From Paratinospora sagittata (taxonomy: Eukaryota; Streptophyta; Magnoliopsida; Ranunculales; Menispermaceae), in assembly GCA_035771175.1 (NCBI GenBank), contig CM069608.1:28148019-28212018 (forward strand): a stretch of DNA of 64,000 nt, written 5' to 3'. The notes under the pieces are model-generated. The model saw only the letters and a list, made by a program, of their open reading frames with translations, did no database searches and was not told the origin of the DNA. Positions within the stretch are counted from its first letter, which is position 1; every line of letters starts with the position of its first letter. A program made the position numbers and the translations under genes. Shown in pieces: positions 38,780-50,680 of this stretch.

Positions 38780-39371
38780 TTACTTATAATATTATAAAAA
38801 TGATGGCCTATAACGTAATAAAATATACATAATTTTCAGTATAATAAGGCTGCGTTGGGTATATAATTTATATAAAGTTTTCAAAAAAATTTAGTTGATT
38901 TATAGTTTCTAAAAATATGTTAGGTATCATATTTAAAAAATATATTTTTTAAATTTGAAAACAAAGAAAACTTGTTTTAAAATTTTACATAAATTAAGTA
39001 TAAAAAAGGCTAACATGGGTTCTGTCATTTTTCAACTAACAAACGAAAAGCTCAAAAAATAATGTTTATATATTTTCTAAAAATAAACATTTTTTCAACT
39101 TTTTCCCAAAAACTGTTTTCAAGTTACATTCAACCAAATAAGTTTTTTCCAACCTTTTAACTTTTTGTTTTTAAATACAAAAAAGCAGAATTTAATACGG
39201 ATACCAAACATAGCCTAAAAGTCAGTGAACATATTTAAAGCTATTTAAGGTTATAGTATGATGTCTAACTAACTAAATTGAGTTGTGATACATTAACTCT
39301 TTATGAAATCCAAAACGTGACTTTCGCCATGTGCCAGAAGTCACGTGATGCACGAATAAGAGAATGAAAAG

Positions 39372-39782
39372 TAGGGATATAACGGGTTAGGTTAGGTTAA
39401 GTTCAAATAGTTTAAGCTAAAAAAAAGTAAAACCCAACTTGAACCAAATAACTCTTTAACCTAATTCAAACTAGTTAAGGTTATATTGGGTTGGTCATTC
39501 GGGTTGAAATGACTTTTTAAATTTTTTTTATTTTTATTCAAGAAGATAGCTTAAACTTTAGAAAAAAAAAATTAAGAAGAAGAAGAAATATAAATAAAGA
39601 AAAAGAAGAACACTTAAAGAGGTTTTATAACAGGCCAAAAAGTTTGCGATTTATGTAAGATTCGATTCAGGTTGTGTTGAGTTGAAAAATCTCGACTCAA
39701 ATCATTCGGTTTGAGATTTTTTAACTCAATCTATCGGGTTATGTTCGGTTCAATGAGGTTATCGGGTTAGCTTATACCCCTA
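39372..39782. mobile_element. hAT-type MITE
   Basis: The 411-bp unit starts TAGGGATATAACGGGTT and ends TTATACCCCTA. The flanks ATGAAAAG (39364-39371) and ATGGAAAG (39783-39790) match at 7 of 8 bases. The interior has repeated GGGTT/AACCC motifs and no transposase. Confidence 0.75.
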
Positions 39783-40170
39783 ATGGAAAGCTTGCGTTAA
39801 CTTGTGCTTTCTATTCCATCTCTTTTTACCTTTTTATTTAGATAAATAAAAAAATAAAAAAATGAAATGCTATTAATCTTTTATCATAGTTGCAATTTTT
39901 TTGTGGGAATACAAAGGATAATTGTTGGAAGACTGTATAGTATTGCTGGAGAATTTCCCTCATGTAATTTTAAATGCTATTCCAAGAGAAGCCAATTAGG
40001 CAGCCCAATGAATAAATATACCTCTCTTGGGATTTTTTTTTTTGTTCCCGCACCTCTTTTTGGGTCCTCATGTTGTCGTAGACATTGTATCAGAAGAGGC
40101 CTTGCCTCAAAGCTTCTAGTAACCGAGTTGTTTCTTTCTTATTTAAAAAATAAATAAAATCTGGGAAACT

Positions 40171-40355
40171 TATGATTTTTTATTTTTTATTTTTTTGAGG
40201 TATGTGAATATTAGAGACCTTGTCCACCTAATCTCTTTTGACCACGACCATAAATACTTAAGAACATCGTTGGCCAATAAGTGATAGGAGGTATTTTGAA
40301 CTCGAGACCTTCAGGATAGCACCCAACAACAAAATCAACTCACCTTAGGTTAATT
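40171..40355 (-). mobile_element. Probable tRNA-derived SINE
   Basis: On the minus strand AACCTAAGGTGAGTTG is followed by a B-box-like TCTCGAGTTCAAAATACC. The tail is an A-rich CAAAAAAATAAAAAATAAAA (T-rich at 40176-40196 on the plus strand). No target-site duplication could be fixed. Confidence 0.45.
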
Positions 40356-40494
40356 ATTTTTTAATTTTTAATTTTATTAAATAAAAAGTATAAATCCTTT
40401 AGTTGTAATTTCTTTTAATTCTAAAAATATTTATTCTTTTTAATTTTAAAATTAAAATTAAAGATAATAAAAGTATTGTGTGAAATTTTTTAGA

Positions 40495-42565
40495 GGGCAG
40501 CTATTTAGACCCCATTAATGGACTATCTTTACCCCAATTATTAATACAATCCCACCCTCACATATATACATACCGTTCCCCCATTCATACCCCACCTATC
40601 CTCTCCATCGTTTCTTCTTCTCTATTTATCCTCTAAAATTAGCCCCTAACTCCAAATCCCACCATTTTCATTTTCTTATCTTAGTTGGAAGAAGATTGGA
40701 GATTGAGAAGCATCGTTTAGATCCCATTTAGAGCGAATCGTCACTCGTTCGTCTACAAAAGATTTTTGACATTTGATCCATTGAATTGATAAGAAATGCA
40801 TGCTTTAATGGGTTTTTTTTTTTTCTATACACTTTTATTTATGAAATGAATCATGTATGAGTGTTTTTCAGTGTGTTTTGCGCGAAAAATAGACTAGAAC
40901 GAAGCTCGTCACCATGGACGAGCTTCGTCCTAGGGTCGGCCACACTGGGCCAACCTACATACTAATAGTTGATCAGAAGGGGCCGACTCTACAGTTTTGA
41001 TTTTTTTTGTATTTTGACAATCCATATTGCATTGGGATACATTTCATAACAATTATAACATGTTTACAACCATTCCGGGTTAGTTTAGATGGTAGGGTAC
41101 TGTTCTCACCTCTAAACTCTCATATGGTGCAAATGACTGGGGAATGGTACCCCATCATCCAAACTAACCCAAAATGGTTATAAACATGTCAAAATTGTCG
41201 TGGAATGCCTCCCAATACAGTATGAATTGTCGAAAATGCAAAAAAAATTTGAAAAATACATGACTGACCCTTACACCGTAGGATCAAGCCTTTCTAACCG
41301 ACTATTACTATGTAGGTCGGCCTAGTGTGGCAGACCCTCCTGTACAAGGGTCAGCCTCGTAGGGCCGACCTGTATCACGATTTTTTTTAAAAAAAAAAAA
41401 ATACAACTACCCATTTGCACACAACAAAAACTTACCTCTCTTTGATGTTCGTTGTCACGAAAGCGTGCTCCTTTGGCCATAATGAATGAAATGTGTATTG
41501 ATGATGTTTTTTTATTGCTCTAACCTATCAAATGAAACAAAAAACTAGGGGTGGGCATAGGTCGAGTTTGGGCCCAACCCGCCTAAGTCGGGTGACAGGA
41601 AATGACACCCGCTGTCACCCAACAAGGCCTTTTGGGGTGGGAAAACCCGACCGACCCGTGATCGGGTCGAGTCGATCTGGTTGGAAGGGTCACTCTAGGC
41701 GCTTTTTTTTTTTGTGGGTCAGCCCAATTTGTTGTTGATTGGGCTTGTGTATTAAAGTTTTGGGTTCCTAAAATAGAGCCAATTTGCTATTACTAATTTT
41801 GAAGAAAAACTTTTTTTATCAACTCGCTAACAAATTTTGACAAAAAAAAAGACTGCTAAAAAATAACATTCTCATTATTTATACAAATTCTTCATGGATT
41901 ATACAAAAAATAGCCCAACCTGCTACAAAAAAGCATTTCTATATTAAAAAAGATATTCTCCTTAAATTCTAAGCATAAAAATTATTCTAACACATATAAA
42001 TCATACAATGAGACATTATTAACCCACTTTGGATGGATTCAAAAATCACCTAAAATGTATGTCAATATTAAGTCATAATTGGGCGGGTCGGGTCGGGTTT
42101 CCCTAAACCCGTCACTCCACCATATAGAATCGAGTTCCTTCTTTTATGACCCGATAGGCCCGACTGTGTGAGGGTCACCCGACCCGACTCGCTATTTTTT
42201 GGTTGGGTCCGTCAGGTTGGGTCAGGTGAGCGGGTGACATGCTCATACCCCTACAAAAAACGATGCACATTAAAATCATATAAAAAAAGCTTTAAACCTT
42301 GTAAAAAAACCCTAAGAAGATGTCGATAATATATTTGTCACAACTAAAATGTATAGGTGTTGAAGATGGTGAAGGCGTTGAAGAAGAACGAAGGAGAGAA
42401 AGAAGATGAAGAGATCGTGGGTGGGGTGGGGTAGATTTAGGGGGTGGGTTTTAGGTTTTTTTTTTTTAAAGTAAGGTTATTTACGTAATTTTATTTGAGG
42501 GTAGTTTAGAAATTATATTATTTTGGTGAAATGGGATAAAGATAGCCCTAGGTCCATCTAATTGC
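40495..42565. mobile_element. Long inverted-repeat (foldback or Mutator-like) element with nested hAT MITE
   Basis: The ends are imperfect inverted repeats (left GAGGGCAGCTATTTAGACC with CTATCTTTACCCCA; right, inverted, GAGAGCAATTAGATGGACC with CTATCTTTATCCCA). The middle is a stronger foldback of about 230-bp arms centred near 41135. Two inverted pairs show it: GGTCGGCCACACTGGGCC at 40935 with its partner at about 41315, and AACCATTCCGGGTTAGTTTAG at 41065 with its partner at about 41160. No transposase is seen. A hAT MITE sits in the right half. The outer limits are approximate and no target duplication is clear. Confidence 0.55.
41546..42253. mobile_element. hAT-type MITE nested in the inverted-repeat element
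   Basis: The 708-bp unit starts TAGGGGTGGGCATAGG and ends GCTCATACCCCTA. It has the perfect 8-bp flank CAAAAAAC at 41538-41545 and 42254-42261. The GC-rich ends with GGGTCGGGT motifs are inverted copies of each other and the middle is AT-rich. No transposase. Confidence 0.9.
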
Positions 42566-42569
42566 TCTC

Positions 42570-43500
42570 ATTTGTTATTCTTTTATTTTAAAAATATTTA
42601 CTTTGTTTTACTATGAAAAACTAAAATAAATGGTAAAAAAACAAAAAATAATAGTAAAGTATTTTGCAATCAAAGGTTTTTTTATTCTTTTAATTTCAAA
42701 ACATTTTTTATCTTATATCTTCAAAAAGCTATATAGATGATAAACAATTGAATATTGTTTTTTTTAAGAAAATTAAAAGTAAAAACTTTACGATGAGGGT
42801 TTTCTTCTTTTTTATTTGAAAATCTTATTCTGATTTTATTTTAATACAATAGAAAATAACAAATTAAATTACATAAGGGATAAATATCAGTTATTTTCAA
42901 ATAGTAGAAGTGATTATTAAATAAAGAAAGAAAGAAAGTGACAGGCAAAGGTGAAAAAAATATGAAAAGGTCAAAAACTCCCGTTTCAAAAGGGTGCTCC
43001 TAACGGCAGTATGGCACCACCATTTTTCTTTACTCACCAATTTTTATTTTTATTTTTATAAATTTTTATAAATTTTTTAGCACTTTTTATATCTATTAGT
43101 TTACAAATATTAAATAATAAAATAAAGAAACTTATTTTAGAACCTATAATGTTAATTCATGATTAAAATACTTAAACAAAGTAAAAATTTTAAGATTTTT
43201 GAATTTTTAAAATACAATAATAATTTGAAACAGTAGACGAAAGAAATAGAAATTTTTGCGTATATATGTATTCTAACACTTTAAAAAATTGGTTTTTTTA
43301 AAGTCATTTTATAATTTTTTTATAGTATTAAAAAAAATAGTTGGTGCAACCGGCCCACCATTTGGAAAGCTTTCTCAAATTTTTAAAATACTCAAAATAC
43401 ACACTTGTGTAACGCTATGTGTTTTGTTTGCAGTCTTTTAATCATTTCTCAACTAAATTCAATGAATTTTGTGAGAAATGCATGACGACCCACTAAAAGC
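42570..43500. other. Intergenic AT-rich DNA
   Basis: Nothing with coding potential or clear repeat structure is seen. Confidence 0.6.
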
Positions 43501-44054
43501 AAGATGGACCAGATGGTACATCATTTTAATTATCGAATTAAATAATTCGATTAATCCGATCAACTCGATTAATTCGACTAATTTAAATCTTTTGAATTGG
43601 GTTGAATTGAGTTTATATGTCAAATTAAGTTGAGTTGGGTCTAAAAATTTATAACTCTATCTTGATTGAATTAAGTCAAGATTTTATAATTAATCCTAAC
43701 CAACTCAAACCCAAAAAAAAGTAATAGGTATTACTCTATCTATCATTTTTGTCATAACACTACCATGATTGAATTAACCAAAATGTTATAATATAAATAG
43801 TACGAAAGAAAATATCTTAATAATCATCATAATATTTGCATTTGAATTAGAAATAATTTTATAAAATATTATTAATAATTTAAAGATTTATTAAGTACAT
43901 TAAGTAATTTTTATGATCAACGTATTAATAGATTAACCCGATTCAAATCAACCCGATATTGTAGAGTCGGGTTAGAATTTTTTAACCCAATCTTAATTGA
44001 GTTGGGTTAGTATTTAACCAAAACTCAACCCAATCCAACCCGTGTATACCCCTA
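43500..44054. mobile_element. Decayed hAT-type MITE
   Basis: The right end CCCGTGTATACCCCTA and internal GAGTTGGGTT and AACCCGATTC motifs in inverted order match the style of the other hAT MITEs here. The left end and the target duplication could not be located. Confidence 0.4.
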
Positions 44055-44059
44055 TTCAT

Positions 44060-47000
44060 TGGTAACCATACATCTGTGTAATAAATGTACATCTGTCATT
44101 TTTCATGAAAAATATTTTTGCTCTCACAATATGGCCATCTCATTTTCCTTGCAATACATTTTTGTTGTCACATTCAGTTCTATTGAATCATGAATAAGAT
44201 ACACATGACCAATAAATTCTGTAGAAAATATCATTTTTGTAGGTCACTGACGATAGTTACTTTTAACTCTTTCCTTACAGTCGTATTAAATGTTTTATAT
44301 ATGTGGTTCCTTCTATGTCCCTTGATTCAACCCAATATCATCCCAACAAAAAGAAAGAAATATGTCGTTGTGCCCATCATATATTTATATGCATTGGGGC
44401 AATAAATTAATTGTAGTGTACAAAAAGGCTTTACCTGCAATGAAAATGTATAACTGATGTCATCTGTTAATTCAAATTCGAATTTTTATCATAAAATAAC
44501 TATTAAATGGTTTTAAATAAAAGAGTGACACATATTATGGAAATTGCAAAGTAGTGACCAACAATAGTGTAAATGCAATCCATTGATGAGAAGTTTTGGT
44601 ATTTATTTTTTTAGCAGAAAAAAGTGCTCTCTATAACCCCCCTTGTGGGCCCTGTGGGATGGCGACCGAGTGCGGTATCAAATCTGACACAGGATTCGGG
44701 TGCGATGCTTCTTTCCTAAAGGAACTTACGTTATAAAAGTTTTAATTAGTTAGTTTAGAGTGCCTCGTAACATATTTATTAATTTTTTTTGTCTGTAATT
44801 ATGACTTGAACTATTGGCCCCTCGATGTGCCAACCACATGCTGGCTTTTGGTGAATATCGTCATCTATTAATAATACAAGTTTGTAGCCCCGTCCGATGG
44901 GCGGCGTTAATAAAATAATACTACTATAAACTCAATTTAGATTTACTAAAAATGCTACCCTTCTGTGTAAATAATATTGATATTAAGAATAATATTAACT
45001 AATTGATTAAAATATAATTATATAGCATTCATCATTTGTTGTCTATACGAATTAAAAAAAAAAATTCATCTACAATTTTTCACTATTATAGGTTGGTATA
45101 AATATTTGATCATATATATATCATGGTAATATTTTGATGGAAATTTATGATGCATGAAATTTTGTCAAACAAAAAGAAAAATCATTCTATTTCTTTTAAA
45201 GCTTCTATTAATAAAATACCATCAAATTAGATAATGTAAAATTTATAGTCATGCATTTATTTACAACCTTTATAAGTACATAAATATGACAAAATGATGA
45301 CTAACATTACATATATGATGATGCAACAACGAAATGAGTTTGGAAACTTATAACATATATAAACGAAATGAACAACTGGTCAAAGTCAAAGTCATTACAT
45401 ATGTTGAAGCAAGAGATAGAGAGTGATTGATGGAGAGATGAAAAGGAAGAGTGGTTGAGAAAAAAAACAAAAGAAGAAAGAGATGAAAGAAAAGGAAAAA
45501 ACAAATAGTGAGAGGTATTGACAATGACATATACCAAACCATAGGAAAAAATATTTTTGTTGACATTTCTCAGGATATATATATAATGAAGGTGGGGTCT
45601 CATCTATTTAAGAAACATTAACATGAAGGTATGAAGGTGGGGAGTGCGTGATATACTGAGGATTCTTTTTTGGAGTGAGTTATTAGTTCAGATTTATGTC
45701 GGATCTTCGTCTATGTGTAGTCCGAGATATAATGATATTGTTGGGACCTTATATGAAGAAGAACTTGACATAAAGATGACAACTTGACTTAAGAAAAGAA
45801 CTCTAAAAGTCTACTCTATGATCAATTTAGTGCAATGATTTGTCATTATACGGTATCACTTCTTTACTTATGTCAAGATGCTTATAGTACTACTCTACAT
45901 ACTACTACTACCACACCTATAGTAATTTTAATATCAATTCCAATGCAACTAATACCTATATACTCGGCCTATACACCAAGTTCTTTCCTCTTCTCTCAAA
46001 TAAAACCCAACATACAAAAAATAATCAATGTAATTCACATACCATGCAAGTCAACCCTGTATTTGAACAAGACATTATCATTATTCAAGTTTATATATAA
46101 GCATATAATATGATATTGATAACAATATGAGTTTTTCCATTATTCGATTGGTAACAGGAATATTTGCAATAATTCTAACTCTAGAAATGTAGCAACACTC
46201 AAGTTAAAAAAAACATAATTCTTCGTTTGAATATTATATAATAGTAAGATGAAGATTAGGAGCAAAGGAAAGTCAAAATAAACATGCCTATTATTGAGGT
46301 CAAAAAGTTATGTGAACATTATATGTAAAATAATGAATGAAACAAAATGATACAGGAAACAATAGTCTTTGAATGGAAAAATAATATTATTGTTCATCTT
46401 CAATATTCGCGTCCAAGATTTACAGAAACAATTCTTCTCTTCTCTCCACAACCTAAAAACGTTAGTACAACCCATTAGTTTATTGACTAAAATAACTTAA
46501 AAAAAAACTCTAGAAACTAAAGAACAACCCTTAAAGTAATTAAAATATTTAAGAAGAATTAAAGTCATCAATCAGCTTGAGGTGTTTTCATGAAGGAATT
46601 CATGTATAAACAATCAAGCAAATCCGAAACTATTTAAGTTCAAACCTAGCCAGATGAAATAAAAAACATGAATTTTCTACCAAGATTCTAAATCTACAAT
46701 TTAATCAAAGAATAAGTAATTCAAATATTATGAAAGAAAAGACTAAATTGAAAAATCAAAAGCAAAACATTCAAGAGATGCACTAACCTTGAATGTCTTC
46801 TTTAATGACTGAACTATACCAAAAAAAAAGAAGATATTATGATTCTATAATTCTATGATAAATAACTAAGAAAATTGAGGAAGAAAGAATAAAAAATGTA
46901 GATATTAGTTATCTTCTCCCGTTGTACATGTTCAAAAGCACAGGTGACTTAGATCTCTTGTATGAAAAATAAAATTGAATATAGTTTAATTGACTTAATC

Positions 47001-47650
47001 GGAATCTGTATTCTATTTTTTTTTTCGACCCTATCTGCCCAAAAAGAAATTTAGATATAAAAAAAGAAAAGCTTACTTCTTCTTTTTATAGATTGAAGAC
47101 TCAACCGACAAAAATCAGCAGTCGCATCAATACTGTAATTCGCATTGAAGAGATGAAAAGAAGCAGTAGATGGAGATGAAGAGAAGGAATGGTTGGAAAT
47201 AAAGCAAGAGATAGAGAGAGATTGCTGGAGAGATGAAAAGGGGGAGTGGTTGAAAAAGAAAATAAAAGAAGAAAGAGATGAAAGAAAAGAAAAAAACAAA
47301 TAGTGAGAGGTATTTACAATGACATATACCAAACTGCTCATTGGTGTGTAATTAGAAAATGTAATTAATTATCACGTGACGCTTACTTATTTAACAAATA
47401 TTTATATAAATATCTGCTTCTTATTATTATTCAAAGTTTTGCAACAATCAAACACTATATAGCTAGGTAAATACATGCTTGAAATATATAGGTGGTTGTA
47501 TGTCTTCTTCATTTAATTGTATAATATACAAAAGTCAAGTGTCGTATAACATTTATCTAATATTACATATTTTTATATTCATAGGTTATATTACATTTAT
47601 ACATATATATATATACACATGCACGCACATTTAGAGGTATACATTAATTT
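44060..47650. other. Intergenic DNA with one direct repeat
   Basis: AT-rich and without a supported gene. A purine-rich segment of about 135 bp at 45403-45540 recurs in the same direction at 47204-47340; both end with ATGACATATACCAAAC. The similar minus-strand ORFs at 45307-45603 and 47051-47341 are low-complexity translations of this repeat. Confidence 0.5.
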
Positions 47651-47657
47651 AATACGC

Positions 47658-48032
47658 TCATGCATAATAATATGGTACATATGTTGAAATTACTGGCAGA
47701 CCGAACTCCATAAGGTCATGCCAAAAAACATCATACAAATTTTCAGGGTACCTAGTCTCTGCTTCGTCATCTAGAACGACTATTATAGTAGGTCGACCAA
47801 TGATGGACCAATAAACCATTAGTGTGCTTGTTTCTCTTGGAGACCAACAATAAACGAAAGTTTCATCGATTTCGAGAAAAGGCTGATCTTCATTATCCAC
47901 AATTTGAGGTTGGAGCCCGTAATCATACAGATGGTCTTGTAACTCCATCATTAATGACTCAAAGATTGTTGGATTAAGTAATCTATAAGAAAATTCTCTG
48001 GCCAACGTGAAGCAATTTGAGTTCTCATCCAT
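47658..48032 (-). CDS. Hypothetical protein, 124 residues
   Basis: An uninterrupted minus-strand ORF starts MDENSNCFTLAREF and ends STYVPYYYA. Unlike most ORFs here it is not low-complexity and not part of a recognised repeat. It is acidic, with Trp and Pro spread along it, and shows no signal peptide or membrane segment. No family is recognised. It could be one exon or a remnant of a larger gene, or a chance ORF. No promoter or poly(A) signal was identified with confidence. Confidence 0.35.
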   Translation of the reverse strand: MDENSNCFTLAREFSYRLLNPTIFESLMMELQDHLYDYGLQPQIVDNEDQPFLEIDETFVYCWSPRETSTLMVYWSIIGRPTIIVVLDDEAETRYPENLYDVFWHDLMEFGLPVISTYVPYYYA

Positions 48033-48218
48033 TTATCGAGTATTTCACGGGTGTATTGTCTACATGTTTATCAAACATACCAAGATTAGAGTGTTTAAAT
48101 GAATGGTTAGAGAAGAAACACAAAGTCAACAAAATAGCAAATTCCTTGTTAACAAAAAGAAACATAATGAAAACAAAGTAGAAGAACGAAGAAAAGTATT
48201 TGTCGATAATAGGTAGTT

Positions 48219-48425
48219 GACAGGATGATACCTTAGTAGTTTCGTGGGTGATATGTGTTGATGATTTTTCCCGTTGTACAGTAATTGTGTAGCGTCTTTA
48301 TTTGTTGAAAAACTTTCGGCATACAAATGGGAAGAACATCCTAAAATATATAGTTTTCAACAACAATTGGTTGAGTTTCAAGAAAAGGATAAACATGCAA
48401 TAATTATTGCAAATAGTTTAAGTCA
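48219..48425 (+). repeat. Duplicated module R, copy 0 (partial)
   Basis: GACAGGATGATACCTTAGTAG to about 48425 matches 50225-50410 and 54736-54895 in the same direction, with minor changes. It includes ACAAATGGGAAGAACATCC and GAGTTTCAAGAAAAGGAT. An open frame (YKWEEHPKIY...FQEKD) crosses all three copies but matches no family I recognise. Confidence 0.7.
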
Positions 48426-48497
48426 AATAATATCCCGAGAGTTGAGGGATTTTGCGTATTTGTTGAGTTTATAAAGACCATGATAATAAAACATTTG

Positions 48498-48999
48498 TGT
48501 CACACCCTGGGTTGCACGGCATGCCCCCTACCCAGGTGCGGGCGCACCCCCTCGGGGCGAACGCCTAGCCATTATGGATCCATAATATTGTCCTATCGCC
48601 GCCATGTAGCAACCCAACCGCAGCTGGTCTACATCGAAACGATTATTTGTCTGCCACTATTCATAAATAGTGCAGGGCCTCCCTAGGAATCGAACTCGAG
48701 ACCTCCCTTAAGGAGTTAGATTTCGCATTCCTAGTAACCACTGAACCATTGGCTCAGTGGTTACTAGGAATGCGAAATTAGACTCCTTAAGGGAGGTCTC
48801 GAGTTCGATTCCTAGGGAGGCCCTTTACTATTCATTAGGGAATAGTAGGGACAAATAATCGTTTCGATGTAGACCAGCTGCGGTTGGGTTGCTACATGGC
48901 GATAGGACAATATTATGTGGTACTATGGCTAGGCGTTCGCCCCGAGGGGGTGTGCCCGCACCTGGGTAGGGGGCACGCTGTGCAACCCAGGGTGTGACA
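48498..48999. mobile_element. Near-perfect 502-bp palindrome with tRNA-like core (family FB, copy 1)
   Basis: The left end TGTCACACCCTGGGTTGCAC is repeated inverted as GTGCAACCCAGGGTGTGACA at the right end, and the arms pair almost fully to a small centre near 48750. Each arm holds GGCTCAGTGGTTACTAGG (A-box-like) and GAGTTCGATTCC (B-box-like) about 50 bp apart. The element therefore resembles two tRNA-derived SINE bodies facing away from each other. No ORF of its own is seen. The flanks share only TTTG, so the target duplication is uncertain. Confidence 0.85.
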
Positions 49000-49004
49000 G
49001 TTTG

Positions 49005-50070
49005 GCTACTGGATTTTCTTGTCTTTTGTTGAGTTAATAAAATAATACTATTATTTTTAGCATCACATTGAATCGCCGAATGGTGTTTGTTTTTCTCTGT
49101 TTTGTACTCTTCTGTGGTCACGGGCTCAATAGCTTGGTTTTGTTTTCTTTCCTATTTAATCACGGATCCACATAAGGAAACCCATTTCTTTGTGGAGCTT
49201 CACTGTTAAAGAATTGCACCATTATTTCCACTACAGATCTTGAAATTACAGTTTCAAATCGATTGGAAAACAGGTGCGGCATTGATAGCGGTTATTTCTT
49301 TTCAAACTTTGCAACATCATGGTTCATATCCTTAATTTCTAGCAGTCATAGTTGTTCATTACATCAACTCTCACCAGAGGCAAATGTGGTTTGGTTTCAT
49401 AGATACATGCATTGCTGCGTTTCAAATCCAACATGTTCAAAAAGTTGCCACCCTGTTTATGTAACTCTATAGTTACCATATAATAAGGTTTGATTTGTAA
49501 GATATCTGTATATATAAGCTTGGATATATATGAATAATTGTCGTAGATGATCCAGTTCATATATATAGAAATATCATCAAGTTTGTGCTTTTAATTTCAA
49601 ATTTAAATCTTTGTTTGATTTCTATCATGTATAGCCCTTTGGCTTTGGTGTGATGTGTTTAGATTATATACAGAACTTTTAAAAGTTGATTTTCAGGTAC
49701 CGAACAACCTGTATTTCTTTTTATCCATATTGTTTCTTCTTAGTTAGAGATCAGTAACTTGTGTCATTGAAACCCATGTTACAAATAAATTTATCATGCT
49801 ATTAATTTCTTTAGACTGAACTCCCACAAATGCCAATGACCACTTGTGGTGGTCCAATATAAAAATCTTCGAAGATTGAAATCAGGATAGAATTTCAACT
49901 TATTAATAAACCATAATAAGTTACAGCAGGGTCATTAATTTAGAAATAACAGCTACACCCATGGTAGCATTATCTACTGCACCCAAAGCACTAAACCCCG
50001 CTTATCTCCCAAAATTTACTAAATGATAAATTTGTATGTTAGATGTTCTTGAATCATATATTGATGTATA
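49005..50070. other. Intergenic DNA
   Basis: No supported gene or repeat was found in this stretch. Confidence 0.5.
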
Positions 50071-50080
50071 ATAACAATGG

Positions 50081-50637
50081 AAACAAACAAAAGTTTTTGC
50101 ATGACTCTCGAAACCCATAGAATTTATAAACAATAAATCTTATCCTTCATATGCTTGGCAAGAAGAGTCAGAAAAAAAACAATCTATAAAGGTTAGCTAT
50201 GAATGAAAACAGAAAATTTATTAAGCTGGCAGGATGATACCTTAGTAGTTTCGTGGGTAATATGTGCTGATAATTTTTGTCGTTGTACAGTAATTGTGTA
50301 GCGTCTTTATTTGTTGAAAATCTTCCAGCATACAAATGGGAAGAACATCCTAAAATTTATAGTGAGTTTCAAGAAAAGGATAACACATGCCATAATTATT
50401 GCAAATAGTTTCAGTCAAATAATCATGATTTCTTATTAGTGAAATATACCAAACTGCTGAGAAAGCATGTCTTCATGTAACAGTACTTCATGGAAAATAG
50501 TCAAGAAAGGCTGCAAGATCACATTGGCATCTCTCAGACTTGGACAAAATTAGGCAAAAGATCAGGACGGACAACCATCCATGGGCATCTCTCACAACTA
50601 AGACAAAACGAGGAAAAATCTTCATGTAACCGTATTT
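50081..50637 (+). repeat. Duplicated module R, copy 1
   Basis: This is about 90% like 54579-55048 by eye, same direction. It starts AACAATGGAAACAAACAAAA and passes through TTGGCAAGAAG, GGTTAGCTATGAATGAAAAC and the module part also found at 48219. The two large copies bracket the 1.27-kb tandem duplication and the IspF fragment. Confidence 0.85.
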
Positions 50638-50680
50638 CATGGGAAGCCCAAATTTGATGAAGAGCATGTAATTCTTTTTT

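Noticed and set aside
45307..45603. Phe/Ser-rich membrane-like ORF, with a second copy at 47051-47341
   Set aside because: Low-complexity translation of a purine-rich direct repeat; no start context or domain.
48735..48815. tRNA gene
   Set aside because: A- and B-box-like motifs are present but no acceptor stem or anticodon arm folds; the core is part of a repeat family.
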